Assembly: GCF_000687475.1 (NCBI RefSeq)
Contig: NC_057316.1
Location: 806,001-870,000, forward strand
Direction of reading: 5' to 3'
DNA: 64,000 nucleotides
DNA from: Ustilaginoidea virens
Lineage: Eukaryota; Ascomycota; Sordariomycetes; Hypocreales; Clavicipitaceae
Shown piece by piece: positions 12,983 through 25,086 of this stretch (position 1 is the stretch's first letter; every line of letters begins with the position of its first letter). Under the pieces are notes generated by a model. The model did no database searches and was not told the DNA's origin. It was given only the letters and a program-made list of their open reading frames with translations. The translations under genes and the position numbers were made by a program.

Positions 12983-13695
12983 TGTTAAAATCCTATAGTA
13001 GCCTACTAGGCTGCTGGCCTAATGCTCTACTAGCTTACTAACCTTCTGTCCCTTATACCGCCTCTTTGACTTATGGTAGTCTTACCTTAGGCCTTTGCCT
13101 TTTACCTTAAGGATTTTCAGTGGATTATTACTATATATCAAGTAAGGTAGGCCTTGTTAAAAAGGTGTGGCATTGCTAAATTAGCGTAGTGGCCTACTAG
13201 CGTGGTGGCGGCCTACTAGCGTGGTGGCTAGTCCACTAGTGTGGTGGTTAGTTACTAGTGTGGTAGTTGGTTACTAGTGCGGTAGTTAGGGTGGTTAGAA
13301 AGGCCGGATATAGCGGGGTTGCTAACGTATTATATACATGGCATAGCGATTATTACGGGGAGCTTTCTTACTGGCTACCCTAGATGCCTAGGCCCACCCC
13401 TCTTTTGTATATATATAGGATAGCTTTTCCCTTTCTTTCTAGATAGCAGAAGGGTAGCATAATCGAACCTATTAATACACTATATGCCTCTTAACTTCTA
13501 CCTTCCCTGCGTTTCTGGTTATCTTATATTTGCCTTGCCTTTACACTTGCCCTACTTTATAGCACTTGTATAGTCTTAGGACTTAGTGAAGAATCTAGTA
13601 TTTATACTAAGATTAAGTTATAGGTTGCAGACAGTCTCGTGCCATTTAGCTAGCTAGTAAGGCTTTACTTTATAGTAACCTTTAGAATTGCAATA
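12983..13695 (+). repeat. B2 5' LTR
   Basis: Starts TGTTAAAATCC and ends ATTGCAATA; 713 bp, the same length as its partner at 19490. It contains the TACTAGCGTGGTGG-type tandem units at about 13180-13300. Confidence 0.93.
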
Positions 13696-13713
13696 GGTTA
13701 TAAGCCTGGGTTT
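13696..13713 (+). other. B2 primer-binding site
   Basis: GGTTATAAGCCTGGGTTT directly follows the 5' LTR, where the tRNA primer pairs. Copia C has GGTTATAAGCCCGGTGTC at the equivalent place (minus strand, 38623 downward), so both families probably use the same primer tRNA. Which tRNA cannot be settled from the window. Confidence 0.7.
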
Positions 13714-14395
13714 TTACTTCTTTGTTTTACCCTACTTTTGTGTTCACCCCTTGGTCTTTTTTTGCTTATTAGTACTACTAATATAGCTTATCTTTTGGCA
13801 CCTTTGGCTTACCCTTATTACCTTCGGCTTACCTATTATCACCTTAGCTTACCCTTTATTACCTATGGTATTACCCTGCGGCAATTAACGGCGTACCTAA
13901 TAGCAACTTATGGCGTAACCTTACGGCACTTTTACCGTAACCTTACGTTATTTTCGGCATAACCTACGGCACCTACGGATTTTATAGTATAATATCTACA
14001 ATACTATACTATTATATAATACCTTTACACATAGTGCACGATACCTACTGCACTATACGGCACCTGTTATACTCTCCTACTTATAGCACTTTTGGTACGG
14101 CACTTACGGCACCTTTATATTACGGCACCTATAAGCACCTTGAACACCAACGCTATAGTACGGACTTACATAACGCTTACGGCATCTGTGCTTTTATACT
14201 GAGACCTACCGCTATATTCTGCGGTTACCTTTTATAGTAGGCTACTAGCCACTATATATACTGGCTATCCAGCTAGTTATTCGACTATTTTACTAATTAC
14301 TCGACTATTTTGCTAGCTATTCAGCTAGTTATTCCTCTGTTTTTATAACTATCGGCACCATTTTTTAACGGATTTTTAGACCTTTCTTGCCCATA
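13714..14395 (+). repeat. B2 leader with degenerate short repeats
   Basis: This 0.7-kb untranslated leader lies between the primer site and the gag ATG. About 13790-14220 is built of degenerate units around (T)ACGGCAC(C/T)T and GGCTTACC, followed near 14270-14330 by repeated CTAGCTATTC/CGACTATTTT units. Short open frames in it look incidental. Confidence 0.6.
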
Positions 14396-17300
14396 ATGGC
14401 AGAATCAGGGTCTTTTACCTATAAGGTCCCTAAATCCGATACTAAGGCTGATACTAATGTATAACTACAGCTAGATATAGACGATATAAAGTCCCAGATG
14501 AATATACTAACTGACCTTATATAGGGCCTAGTTAGTAGGCAAAATAACGATACCTAGGCTACCCAGGCTACTAATAAGAAGCCTACTAAAGCTACTAAAG
14601 CTAGACCTTCCACTAAGACGACTACTACTAAGGATGATAATAGTGAAGCTAACGTTACAGAAATCGACTAACCTTCTACCCCTATAAAATATAAGGGTAA
14701 AGAGCCTATTTATACTATAATGGCACCAACCTCAACTATTACTAACCAAATTAGTGATGGGGCTATTAAAGAATTAGCTAAGACTACTAACCGTTTTAAA
14801 GAGTCCTAAAAGCTAAAAAGCCCTTATAATTTCGACTAGTGGAAGCAGGCCCTTACTATACAACTTAGGGCCTTTAAAATAGCTAACTTTATTAACGACC
14901 CCTCTATAGCAAGGCATTTTGATGAGTCTGAGCAGGCACTTCTACTACTAATACTAAAGAATAGCTATAGTGAAGAAGCTATAGAGGCTATAGACTAGTA
15001 TAATAACCCAGAGGAAGCCTACCTTCTATTAGTAGCCTAATACTGCTACTCACTAGAAGTATAGTAGGCATACTTATACCCTACCTTTCACATCCTTATA
15101 TTTACCGGTTATAAAGGCACTTTAGAGGCTTTTAATAGCGAATTTAATAGCTATATTTCTCGCCTTAGAATCTTAGGTTCTAAGATCGACTCTTTCGACT
15201 AAATTAACTAGTATCTATAGGCTATAGAGGGGGTATTTACCCGCTAGACAGAATGCCAACGCTCTATAATTAGGGCTTATAGCGCCTAGGGTATTATTAA
15301 TAGCAGCAAATTTAACCTCTAGTATTTTATGGTTGACCTACTAGAAGAACAGCGTTCTAAAGGGTCTAATAAGGTGGCTGCTAATAATAACCCTAAGCAG
15401 CTTAAGGCTTCTAAAGATCCTAAGAAAGGGTCTACTAATGCCGCTTTTACTAATAATAGTAAGAATAATTCTACTAATAATAGGAAAAAGAAGCAGTAAA
15501 AGAAGAAGGAATAAGACTCTAAAGATATTAAGGCCTTTATTATAGGCAATTATAATACCCAGGATACTAATATATCCTATTCCTCTTCTTCTACTACTAT
15601 ATCCACTGATAACCAGCCCTTAGCTATAAGCTATAGTGCTAAATCAGGCGGTAGGACCCTTAAGGATGCCCTCCTTTACGATATAGGTTCCACTTGTTAT
15701 ATTGTTAATGATAAGAAATATTTCACCACTTTTCACCACTTTAAGAAGGATGATAAGCCTATTATTACTACTGGTGGTGGCCCTATTTCCCCTACTGGTT
15801 GGGGCATAGTACGATTCACTATGCTACAGGGCGTTAATCCCACCAAATGGGGTATTATAGAGCTTAAGAATGCACTATATATTCCTACCTTGGATATTAA
15901 TATTATTAGCGGTGTAAAGCATTATGCCGCTAAAGGGGTGCTAATTAAAAATCGGCTTTGGTCAGTAAGCCGTAAATGTATCGGCATTTTTAACTTTGAA
16001 AAATACGGCTTTTTCCTTCCACAGAAAGAAATAGATACACCACTACTATATCAACCTTGCAGCTATTATACTGTTACTAATAGTATAATAGTAGAGGTCC
16101 CCAGCCCTACTAACCCTGCTGATTATAGTGATCCTGAATATACCACTATTACCCCTGTTCCTACTACTGCAACTAGTAAGGAACCTGTAGAGGCTACTAG
16201 CCCTACTACCAACTCTCCCGCTATTACGACTAGCGAAGAGCCCGCTATTACGACTAGCGAAAATCCCGTAGTGGCTACTAGTCCTACTCCTGCCCCTATA
16301 GCTGCTGATATAGAATATCAGAAGCTATTATAGTTAGCCGGCATTTGGCATGTACGGCTAGGGCATATAGGTATTCAGCTACTTAAAAAGACCTGTGCTA
16401 ATACCCCTAGTCTGCCTAACCTTAATAAGGTTAAAGATGCTGATTTTCGCTGCCTAGTCTGTATCCAGGCTAAGAAGGTTAGAAGACCTTCTAAGGATGC
16501 GATACCTAATCCAGCTAAATGCCTGGATATTATAGAAGGTAATACTTTTGCTATATCACCTATGCCATATAACAAACGACCTATTGCCCTTATATTAGTG
16601 GATAGAAAATCCCGATTCCGCTGGCTTTACTTGCTGCCTAATAGGGAAGGCACTGTTGTTTTTAAAGCATTATAGAGCTTTATACAGAGCCTATAGGTCA
16701 GATATGGTAAAACGCCTGTTGAATTCCACTATGATGGTGGAAATGAAATCAATAAAATGCTTAGTGATTGGCTTGTTGAATAGGGTATAGCTTTTAATAC
16801 CTCTTGCCCCTATATTTACGAATAAAACGGCCTAGCTAAGCGCTCTATTAGGGTTATAGCTAATAGGCTACATGCTACTATGGCCTGGTCAAGGCTACCA
16901 TCTAACCTCTGGACTGCTATAATTACTGGCGTTATTATGCTAGTAAATATAACAGCTGTTACTAATAGACCTTCTAGCCCCTATCAGGAGCTACTAAAAG
17001 ATTACGACTAGATAATACCGGAGCATTACCCTGACCTTATTAACCTTAGGGCTATTAGAGCAGCTATTGAAGTGCTTATACCACACAAAAAGCGTGTAAA
17101 AAGCCGCAAATTAGCGCCCTATATCGAGCCTAGTAGGCTCCTTGCCACTTTAGGTAATAATACCTACCTAGTCTACCTTCTAAAGAAGAAGGTTGTTACT
17201 AAAATAACTTTTATTACCTTTATCCACCAAAATGAAGGAATAGGCCCTATTTCTAGTGGCCTAGAAGGAGACTTTCACAGAGGGCAAAATACAGGTTTAG

Positions 17301-19365
17301 AGGGGGTATCTAGCAGTAAAGAACCTGCTATTTTACTGGATGACCTGGAAAGCATCCCTGACCCTACTAACCTTACCAACATTAATAATACTAATATTAT
17401 TCTGGATGACCTAGAAAGCGTCCCGGACCCTACTAATCTTACCAGTGTTACTAATACTAATGCTACCATAGATTACCGTCCTACAATACAGTCCCCGGCT
17501 ACTGCAAAGGATGACCTTATAGATATCCTTATTAGCCTTACTCCTGCCGACCTTGCTGGCCCTACTGGCCCTGCTGGCCCTGCTGGCCCTGCTATACCTG
17601 CTAGCCCTACCAACCCTACTAGCCCTACCGATTTATTCCCTAACAGGATTTATACCACCTAATATAGGATTCCTGCTATGCAGCTAAGCGTAAGCTAGCT
17701 AAAAAGGCTCCTGATGGTACGCCTAATAGCTGGAAGGATATGCTATAAAGTCCTAAAAAAGACCTTTGGATAAAGGCACTATTTAAGGAATTTGAGCAGC
17801 TTTTGGATACTAAAGTCTTCCAATTTATTCCTAAGTCTAGCGTTCCTATTGATAGGAAAATTATACGCAATAGGCCTGTTTTTCGGGTTAAAAAGGATGC
17901 TAATAATCAGCCTATAAAATATAAGGCTAGATTAGTTATTAAGGGCTTTATGCAAGTCGAAGGAAAGGATTTTCAGCATACCTATACTTCCACCTCTATC
18001 CCACCCACCTGGAGGGTTATACTGGCTTTGGCAGCTAGTAATAACTGGGAAATAGAGCAAATCGACTTTATAGATGCCTTCCTAAATAGCGAACTTTCTA
18101 AGACTATTTATATAGATATTCCTAATAAATTCCTTAAATTTACAGAAAGTCTACTAACTAATAGCAAGCTTTGGTCTAATATACAGTGCTAACGGCTACT
18201 AACTTTGCTTAAAGAAGCTGGCTTTGACCCTTCTATAAAGCAAGCTATTTTATTAAAAAAGGCCCTATACGGACTAAAACAAGCACCCCGCGAATGGCAA
18301 CATCGGCTAAAAGACCTAATTTCTAGTGAAGGTTTTTTACCTTTAGCTTCTAATGCTACCGTCTTTTATAATAAGCAAACTAGCACCTTTATCATCACTT
18401 ATGTTGACGATTGCCTATTAGTTGGTCTAAATATAACTTATATCAACCAGCTAAAAAGGAAATTTCATAAGGTCTATACTATAGAAGACTGCGGTCCGGC
18501 TTCCTTCTTCCTAGGCGTACAAATTATACGAAATAGGAAGGAAGGTCTATTATAGCTACACTAAGCCTAATTTATAATAGAGGTCCTAGCTAAATTCGGC
18601 CTATAGGATACTAAACCTTAGCTTATTCTACTTTAACTAGGGATTCTAAATGAATCTAGTGGAAAAGATCTTAGCCCTACTGATCAGAGCCTTTATCAGA
18701 GCCTTACTGGCACTATAATATAGCTTATGATGATGACTAGGCCCGACCTAGCATTTCCTACCTAATACCTATCTCGGTTTATGTCGAAAGCAACTAATAT
18801 GCATCTAAATGCTGTAAAGGGCAGCTTTAGTTACCTTAAAGGCACTAAGAACCTAGCTATTTATTTTAGTACTACTAAAAGCAACCAATAGCCTATTATA
18901 ACCGCTTATTCTAATAGCGATTTTGCTGGCTGTAAAGAAACTTCTAAATCAACTAGAGGTTTTCTTACTACTATTAATAGTGGTCCTATTAGCTGGCGTT
19001 CTAAGCGAGCCTCTTTAGTAGTACTATCTACTTTAGAAGCTGAATCTAATGCATTACTTGAGACTATCCGTAAGATACAGTGGCTTTCTAACCTTTGTAA
19101 GGAGCTGGAAATTAATATCTTACGTCCTATACCGCTATACTGCGATAACCAGGGCTCTATTTCAAATTCTAACGACCCTAATCAGCATGCTCGCATTAAG
19201 CATACGCTATTAAAATTCCGGTATATTAGGGAGCAAGCCCAGCTGGGCTTGGTTAAAATTACCTACTTACCTACTAATAGTATGCCTGCTGACGGTCTTA
19301 CGAAGCCACTACCGGGCCCTAAATTTACTAGGTTCCGCGAGTTACTAGGTCTTAGGGCCTGCTAA
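14396..19365 (+). pseudogene. copia B2 gag-pol polyprotein, broken
   Basis: The frame starts MAESGSFTYKV at 14396. Gag occupies about 14396-15600 and ends in a Lys/Asn/Ser-rich stretch without a clear zinc knuckle. The protease follows (LLYDIGSTCYIVND near 15675), then the pre-integrase and integrase core (FHYDGGNEINK near 16730), an Ala/Pro/Thr linker with GPAGP-type repeats near 17560, RT (TYVDDCLLVG near 18395, catalytic Asp pair intact), RNase H, and LGLRAC-stop at 19365. In-frame TAG/TAA codons occur throughout. A small indel near 17640-17660 relative to B1 shifts the frame between linker and RT. Confidence 0.85.
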
Positions 19366-19489
19366 CTTAAACTAATTTATACTAACTTAGTAAGGTTTTT
19401 CCTATGTTTTTCCTTAGCACTTTTACTGCATTTTCTTTCCCTATCTTTTATACGATTAGCTTGCTACTACAGTAGCTAATCAGAGGGGG

Positions 19490-20202
19490 TGTTAAAATCC
19501 TATAGTAGCCTACTAGGCTGCTGGCCTAATGCTCTGCTGGCTTACTGACCTTCTATCCTTTATACCGCCTCTTTGACTTATGGTAGTCTTACCTTAAGCC
19601 TTTGCCTTTTACCTTAAGGATTTTCAGTGGATTATTACTGTATATCAAGTAAGGTAGGCCTTGTTAAAAAGGTGTGGCATTGCTAAATTAGCGTGGTGGC
19701 CTACTAGCGTGGTGGCGGCCTACTAGCGTGGTGGCTAGTCCACTAGTGTGGTGGTTAGTCACTAGCGTGGTGGTTGGTTACTAGTGCGGTGGTTGGGGTG
19801 GTTGGAAAGGCCGCATATAGCGGGGTTGCTGACGTATCATATACGTGGCATAGCGATCATTACGGGGAGCTTTCTTACTGGCTATTCTAGATGCCTAGGC
19901 CCACCCCTCCTTCGTGTATATATAGGATAGCTTTTCCCCTTCTTTCTAGATAGCAGAAGGGTAGCATAATCGAACCTGTTAATGCACTACATGCCTCTTA
20001 ACTTCCACCTTCCCTACGTTTCTGGTTATCTTATATTTGCCTTGCCTTTACACTTGCCCTGCTTTATAGCACTTGTATAGTCTTAGGACTTAGTGAAGAA
20101 TCTAGTATTTATACTAAGATTAAGTCACAGGTCGCAGACAGTCTCGTGCCATTTAGCTAGCTAGTAAGGCTTTGCTTTATAGTAACCTTTAGAATTGCAA
20201 TA
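19490..20202 (+). repeat. B2 3' LTR
   Basis: This 713-bp partner of the LTR at 12983 directly follows the polypurine tract. The GTGGTGG-type tandem block lies at about 19690-19805. It differs from the 5' LTR mainly by C/T and G/A changes. Confidence 0.93.
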
Positions 20203-20528
20203 AAAAGAAAAGTAGATAAAAGAAGAAGCCTTAGTATAAACGGATTTCTAACTAACGGCTAGTAATAAAATTTTTCTGCTCTACGATAGCTGCAATACGG
20301 TTTCTTTTAGCTAATAGCACTATAACCGGCTTTAATAGGATTCTATTACGTCTGCCTAAAGTATACCGACTCTAGCTCCTGCTATATTTATATCGGTCAT
20401 ATATTAGCAGGTTTACACGCCCGATTATTATCCTGTATATCTAATTGAGGTTATTTTTAAGGGCTATAAGAGGTTTTAATTAGGGGGCGATATATATATT
20501 CTTCTACCTCTAAGGAAGAGGAGGGGGA

Positions 20529-20774
20529 TATATCACAGGCTCGGGCTACGCTCGCGCTATAATATGGTTAGGACTCGGGCTACGCTTGCGTCTAGCCTAA
20601 GAAGGGCAATAGATAGAGTTATGGGACTATACTAGGACTCCGATATATGTTATAATCGGGATATAAATAGACTAAATAGAAGGTTCCTATTTGGATCCTT
20701 TTCCTTCCTCTTTAGTCTATTTAATATATATTATTAATACCTATTCGCAGCCGCCCTAGGGCCAGTCCTTCATA
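20529..20774 (+). repeat. gypsy D-family LTR
   Basis: This 246-bp repeat begins TATATCACAGGCTCGGG after a purine-rich GAGGAGGGGGA and ends CAGTCCTTCATA. Its start matches 24306 onward (CTCGGGCTA(C/T)GC). Its end matches 46593-46689 (CGCAGCCGCCCTAGGGCCAG), so it gives the complete layout of the D2 LTR that is split elsewhere. Because a polypurine tract precedes it, it may be the 3' LTR of an upstream element and also serve as the 5' LTR of D2. Confidence 0.75.
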
Positions 20775-23700
20775 TAATACTATATATCGTCCTAAGCCTA
20801 ACCTATAATATTATCCTAAGGTTACTTTAGATAGAGTATTATAATATCGAACTATAGGCGAAGTAATACTAACTAAAAATTAAAGCCGCTAATAGCCTAT
20901 TTATAAAAGAATTAACTACTCGATCCTTTAAACTTACTATAATTAATATTTTTAGATCGGTCTTTTATAGTATACTATAATATATAATATATACCTAAAA
21001 TAACTCGACCTCCTTCTTCTATATAAGCCTATAGGAGCTTATATATATCCTCTATATTATACTCCCGCTATATTAAAATTTAGCTTCCCCCCTAGCCTAA
21101 TTATAAACCCTACTACTAAAGCTTTAAGACTTTACTAACCTCTTTAATAAGGCAAAAGCTTTTAGCCTTCTACCGCACTAAGGCACGCTTAATTATTATA
21201 TTAAGCTTAAACCGACCCTAAATAGGGGGCTATCCGACCTCCTATAGGGACCACTATATAATATACTATAGGACTTATTACTTAAGGTTCGGAGATAAGT
21301 AACTAACTTTATAGATAAAAGATAGATTCGTATAAATTTCTTATCGGCAGTAGCATTAGTCCTACTCGTAAAAAAGGCGAATAGTAGATAGCACTTCTAT
21401 ATAGATTACCAGGCCCTAAATAAGGTTATAGTATAAGACCGGTATCCCCTTCCCTTAATTAAGGAGATGCTATATTCCCTATCCTAAGTAAGGTAGTTTA
21501 TAAAGGTAGATATCCGCACTATATTCTATAAGATTTATATCGCTAAGGGTAATAAATACTTAATTATATTCTAGACTTATTTTGGTTTTTTTGAGTAGTT
21601 AATAACCCCCTTTAGCCTAACTAGAGCCCTTATAATATTTTAGTAATATATTAATAGGGCCTTAGGAGATTTAATAAGGGATTTTACTACTATTTACCTA
21701 AATAACGTTTTAGTTTATACTAAAGGCTTATAGAAGGAATATATAGATCGCATTAAGGTAGTCCTTTAGCGCCTATAAGATACTAGCTTAAATCTAAATC
21801 TAGATAAATATAACTTCGTAATAATGGAAATATGCTACTTTAGCTATATCGTAACGGTAGAGAAAAAGATCTGCTTAAACCCTAAAAAGATTAAGGCGAT
21901 TTAAAAATAAAAAGCCCTTATAAAATTATAGGGCATTTAAAGCTTTTTAGGTTTTATAAACTTCTACCGCAATTTTATCCTAGATTTCTCCTATTTATCT
22001 AAACCCTTAATTTAATTAATATAAAAGGATATCCCTTTTTAATAGCTTAAAAAAGAAAAAAAGGCTTTCTAAATACTTAAATAGTATTTTATTTTATACC
22101 TAATCCTCGCCTAATAAGACCTTAAGAAGGAAATAATCCTTAAGGCAGATAGCTTTAGTATAGCTATTGGTAGCTACTTCTCCTAAATTAAGGAGGATAA
22201 AATATTTTACCTAATCGTATACTACTTAATATAGCTTATAAAAGCTAAATAGAATTATATTATCTATAATAAAGAGCTATTTACCGTTATATTATACCTT
22301 AAAGTATAATCTATTAAACTCTATTTTATTACCGCTCTATTTATAATCCTTTTAGACTATAAGAACCTTAAGTACTTCGCCTGATTAAAGGAGATATTAG
22401 AATATTAGGCGTAATAGGCCGAAATATTAGCCCTCTTTAATTTCTACCTTTAGTATTAGCCCGGCTTATAGGCTTAACGCTTTAATACACTTTTACAATA
22501 AAAGCAAAAGGCAGATAATATAACTCTAAGGTTTAGCTAAATCCTTTAATTATTACCTATCTCTATTATTAAAGTAGACCTAATAAAAGACTATATAAAC
22601 CTAATAAAGGACCGACCAGACCTAATAGGGAATTAACTAATTATTAACCTAAATATAATAAAGGATATACTAAGGGTAATACCTTTTATAGGAGTCTCTT
22701 TATTAGGTAGCTCCTAGATCTTTACTAATACCTATCTATAGGCGCTTTAGGACTAGGCTATAGCTGAGGATTCCCTATACTATACCTAATAAAAGGCTAT
22801 AATAGATAGAGAGCGATAATTCTTAAAAGAAGTAAAGACTAAAGAGTAGATTATAGATTATACTTTAAACGCCTATAAGGCACTACTTTACTAAGGTTAG
22901 ACTTAGCTCCCCTCTTTCAAATTATTAATAACTATAGTAATTTAATAATACTATAACTCCCCTACCGTAAGGCATTTAAGGAAGAATATAACCTTTTAGC
23001 TACTATAGCAGGACTACTATTTCGATAATATATCGTCTAAAGTAGCTTAATTTATTCGGAACTATTAATACTGTAAAGCGCATAAGAATCGCTAGCTATA
23101 TTAAGGCCTACTCTAGCCTTTACCGATCCTAGATTATTTCTAGTTTTAGATTTCTATTAATTTTATAACTAACCTCCTAGCCTATAACGCCTCCGACCCG
23201 TATTATCTAATAGTTATTACCAACTACCTATCTAAATATATTTAGCTTAAAGTAATATACTTAATACAAGCAGAGGATTATATAAAATAGTTCCTAGACT
23301 GCTGGTAGCGGCATTATAGGTTCCCCGCCTAGATTATTAGCAATAGAGGCTTAGACTAGGTAGGCTAATTCTAGACTATAATATTTAAGGCTATTAAGAC
23401 TAAATAACTCCTCTCGATAGCATACTACCTATAGACTAATAGCAGTATAAAGTATATAAACTAGGAGATTTAGGCTATATTACGCATTAAGGTAGCATTC
23501 GACTAATACATCTAGCCCTAATATCTCGCAATTTACTAATATACTCTAAATAACTATACTTTTTTAGTTACTAGATATAATCCGAACTATCTCCTAAATA
23601 GCTTTAATTCTTCTATTATAATACCTCCCCCTAATATTATACTAAATTTAATAACCCCTAAGGGGTAAGCGATATACTTCTTAGCCATAATATAAGAGGG

Positions 23701-24300
23701 TAGTAAACTCGCCTAAGCCGCTATCGCCTTTGCCTAATAGTAGCAGTAAGACGCGATAAACTATTCCTAATGCCTAGTAGAGCGCTACCAAATCGGGGAT
23801 TAAATTTAGCTAAGCCTATAGAATATTAAGACTAACCGGCCTTATAAGAAGCTCGATTAGGTATCTACTAAATATACTATTATAGCTATTCCGTCCCTAC
23901 TTAATATCCGACTCGATATCCCTAATAATATCCACCCGGTTTTTTATATTAATCTTATTAAATACGCCGCTTCTAACCCGCTATTAAGCTAAATACTTAT
24001 AAATACTAGGCCTAGCCCCCTATTAATCCTGCTAGAGGACTCTAATACCCTGCATAAGGAATTCAAGGTCAAGAAGATATTAGCTACTAAAAACGCCTAG
24101 GATTATAGCGGTAAATATAATATACTAGTGAAATAGAAGGGATATAATTTACCAACTTAAGAACCACTAAAGAACTTTAAGGATACTATAGCGCAAGAGG
24201 CATTTAAGGTTAAATAGGGGGATATTTAGATATGTAATAGGCCCGGCCGAACCCTATAGCAACCCTAATATAGAAACGGATAAAATTTTTCCTAGAGAAG
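20775..24300 (+). pseudogene. Ty3/gypsy D2 pol, heavily RIP-mutated, no gag visible
   Basis: After the LTR a short stretch leads directly into the region just upstream of RT (FNKAKAFSLLPHQG near 21150). RT follows (FYIDYQALNKVI near 21385; TTIYLNNVLVYT near 21690), then RNase H, a zinc-binding integrase and a chromodomain-like end. The catalytic Asp pair is Asn-Asn, as in D1. TAG/TAA stops occur every few codons. The usual gag and protease are absent between LTR and RT, so D2 is internally deleted or rearranged. The 3' polypurine tract is GAGAAGGGGGG at about 24295-24305. Confidence 0.78.
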
Positions 24301-24305
24301 GGGGG

Positions 24306-24464
24306 TATATTACGGACTCGGGCTATGCCTGTATTATAGATTGACTGAGGCTCGGGTTACGCCCGTGCTTAGTCTAAAACGGATAATATAAGATAGATGC
24401 GTGGGCCTATAGGGCAATATTAGGGCTTTAGCCCGCGCTATATACGGATGTATATAGACTACGG
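24306..24464 (+). repeat. gypsy D2 3' LTR, left fragment (split by A2)
   Basis: This first 159 bp of a D-family LTR starts TATATTACGGACTCGGG and stops at TACGG, the target duplication made when copia A2 inserted. The LTR resumes at 46593. The two pieces together are about 256 bp, close to the 246 bp of the LTR at 20529. Confidence 0.8.
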
Positions 24465-24805
24465 TATTGATATAAACTCGGGGTACCCAGTTATACGTAG
24501 GGTCGCGCGCATGGTATCATATACCGTGAGGTCACCAAATAAAGGATTTGATTGCTTTACTAATGACTGAATATCTAAAAGGAAAGAAAGGAAGCAAAAG
24601 AAGGTAATTACACGATATGGCCTTTTTATGCATATGCCGTTATCACGTGCATCGGCGCAGTCGGGCCGGGCTGCCCGCGTGCCCTACCGGGCTTAGGGGT
24701 AAAGGGGCAAAAGGGGCCAAAGTGGCCATATCGTGCGCATCGGGTATGCGCGGCACATCCGTCGCAATATGCCCAATTAGGCACCTTGCGACAGCGATTC
24801 CGACA
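24465..24805 (-). repeat. A2 3' LTR
   Basis: 341 bp. On the minus strand it runs from TGTCGGAATCGC to GATATCAATA-type ends, with terminal changes that look like RIP. It matches 3885-4223 and 46247-46587. Confidence 0.88.
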
Positions 24806-25086
24806 CTAGCAGCTTCTCTTTTTATAGAAGCAAATATCGGAATCGCTAGGATATAAGGCGCACATATAGAAAGAAAAGTGCGGCGCGGTCTCGGCAGGTT
24901 GTGCCGGCGATAACGCTATCGCGCCGCGCGGCCGGCATTATACCGTACAGCCGGTATAAATATCGCAGCCAAAACAAAGGGGCAAAAAAGGGGCAGCAGT
25001 AAATGCAGTAAAAATAACACAACATTAAACATAGGAAAAACCACACACTTGCCACCCATAATATCACCAATCATAGCTAAATGCAG

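Larger units (their letters stand above)
12983..20202 (+). mobile_element. complete Ty1/copia element B2
   Basis: A full-length 7220-bp element has two 713-bp LTRs (12983-13695 and 19490-20202), a primer-binding site after the left LTR, gag-pol, and a polypurine tract CAGAGGGGG before the right LTR. The target duplication AAAAG is at 12978-12982 and 20203-20207. It is less mutated than B1, and long stretches of pol remain open. It is still non-functional because of in-frame stops and a frameshift. Confidence 0.95.
12200..20528 (+). pseudogene. unidentified stop-interrupted reading frame, split by B2
   Basis: From about 12200 to 12982 one frame stays readable for about 260 codons, interrupted almost only by TAG/TAA. 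Examples are VDEEEANNILNRILGVI near 12350 and LLVPDDLLCKPNINDLG near 12800. After removing B2 and one AAAAG copy, the frame continues at 20208 (KRKVDKRRSLS, then FSALRQLQYGFFQ near 20280). It reaches about 20500, just before a gypsy polypurine tract and LTR. I do not recognise the protein. It lies between D1 pol and an LTR, so it may be an extra gypsy ORF or a gag from another element. The coordinates include the 7.2-kb B2 insertion. Confidence 0.4.

Noticed and set aside
13738..14237. Two open frames of 67-74 codons in the B2 leader
   Set aside because: They consist of leader repeats, lie before the real gag start, and are not seen as coding in related elements.
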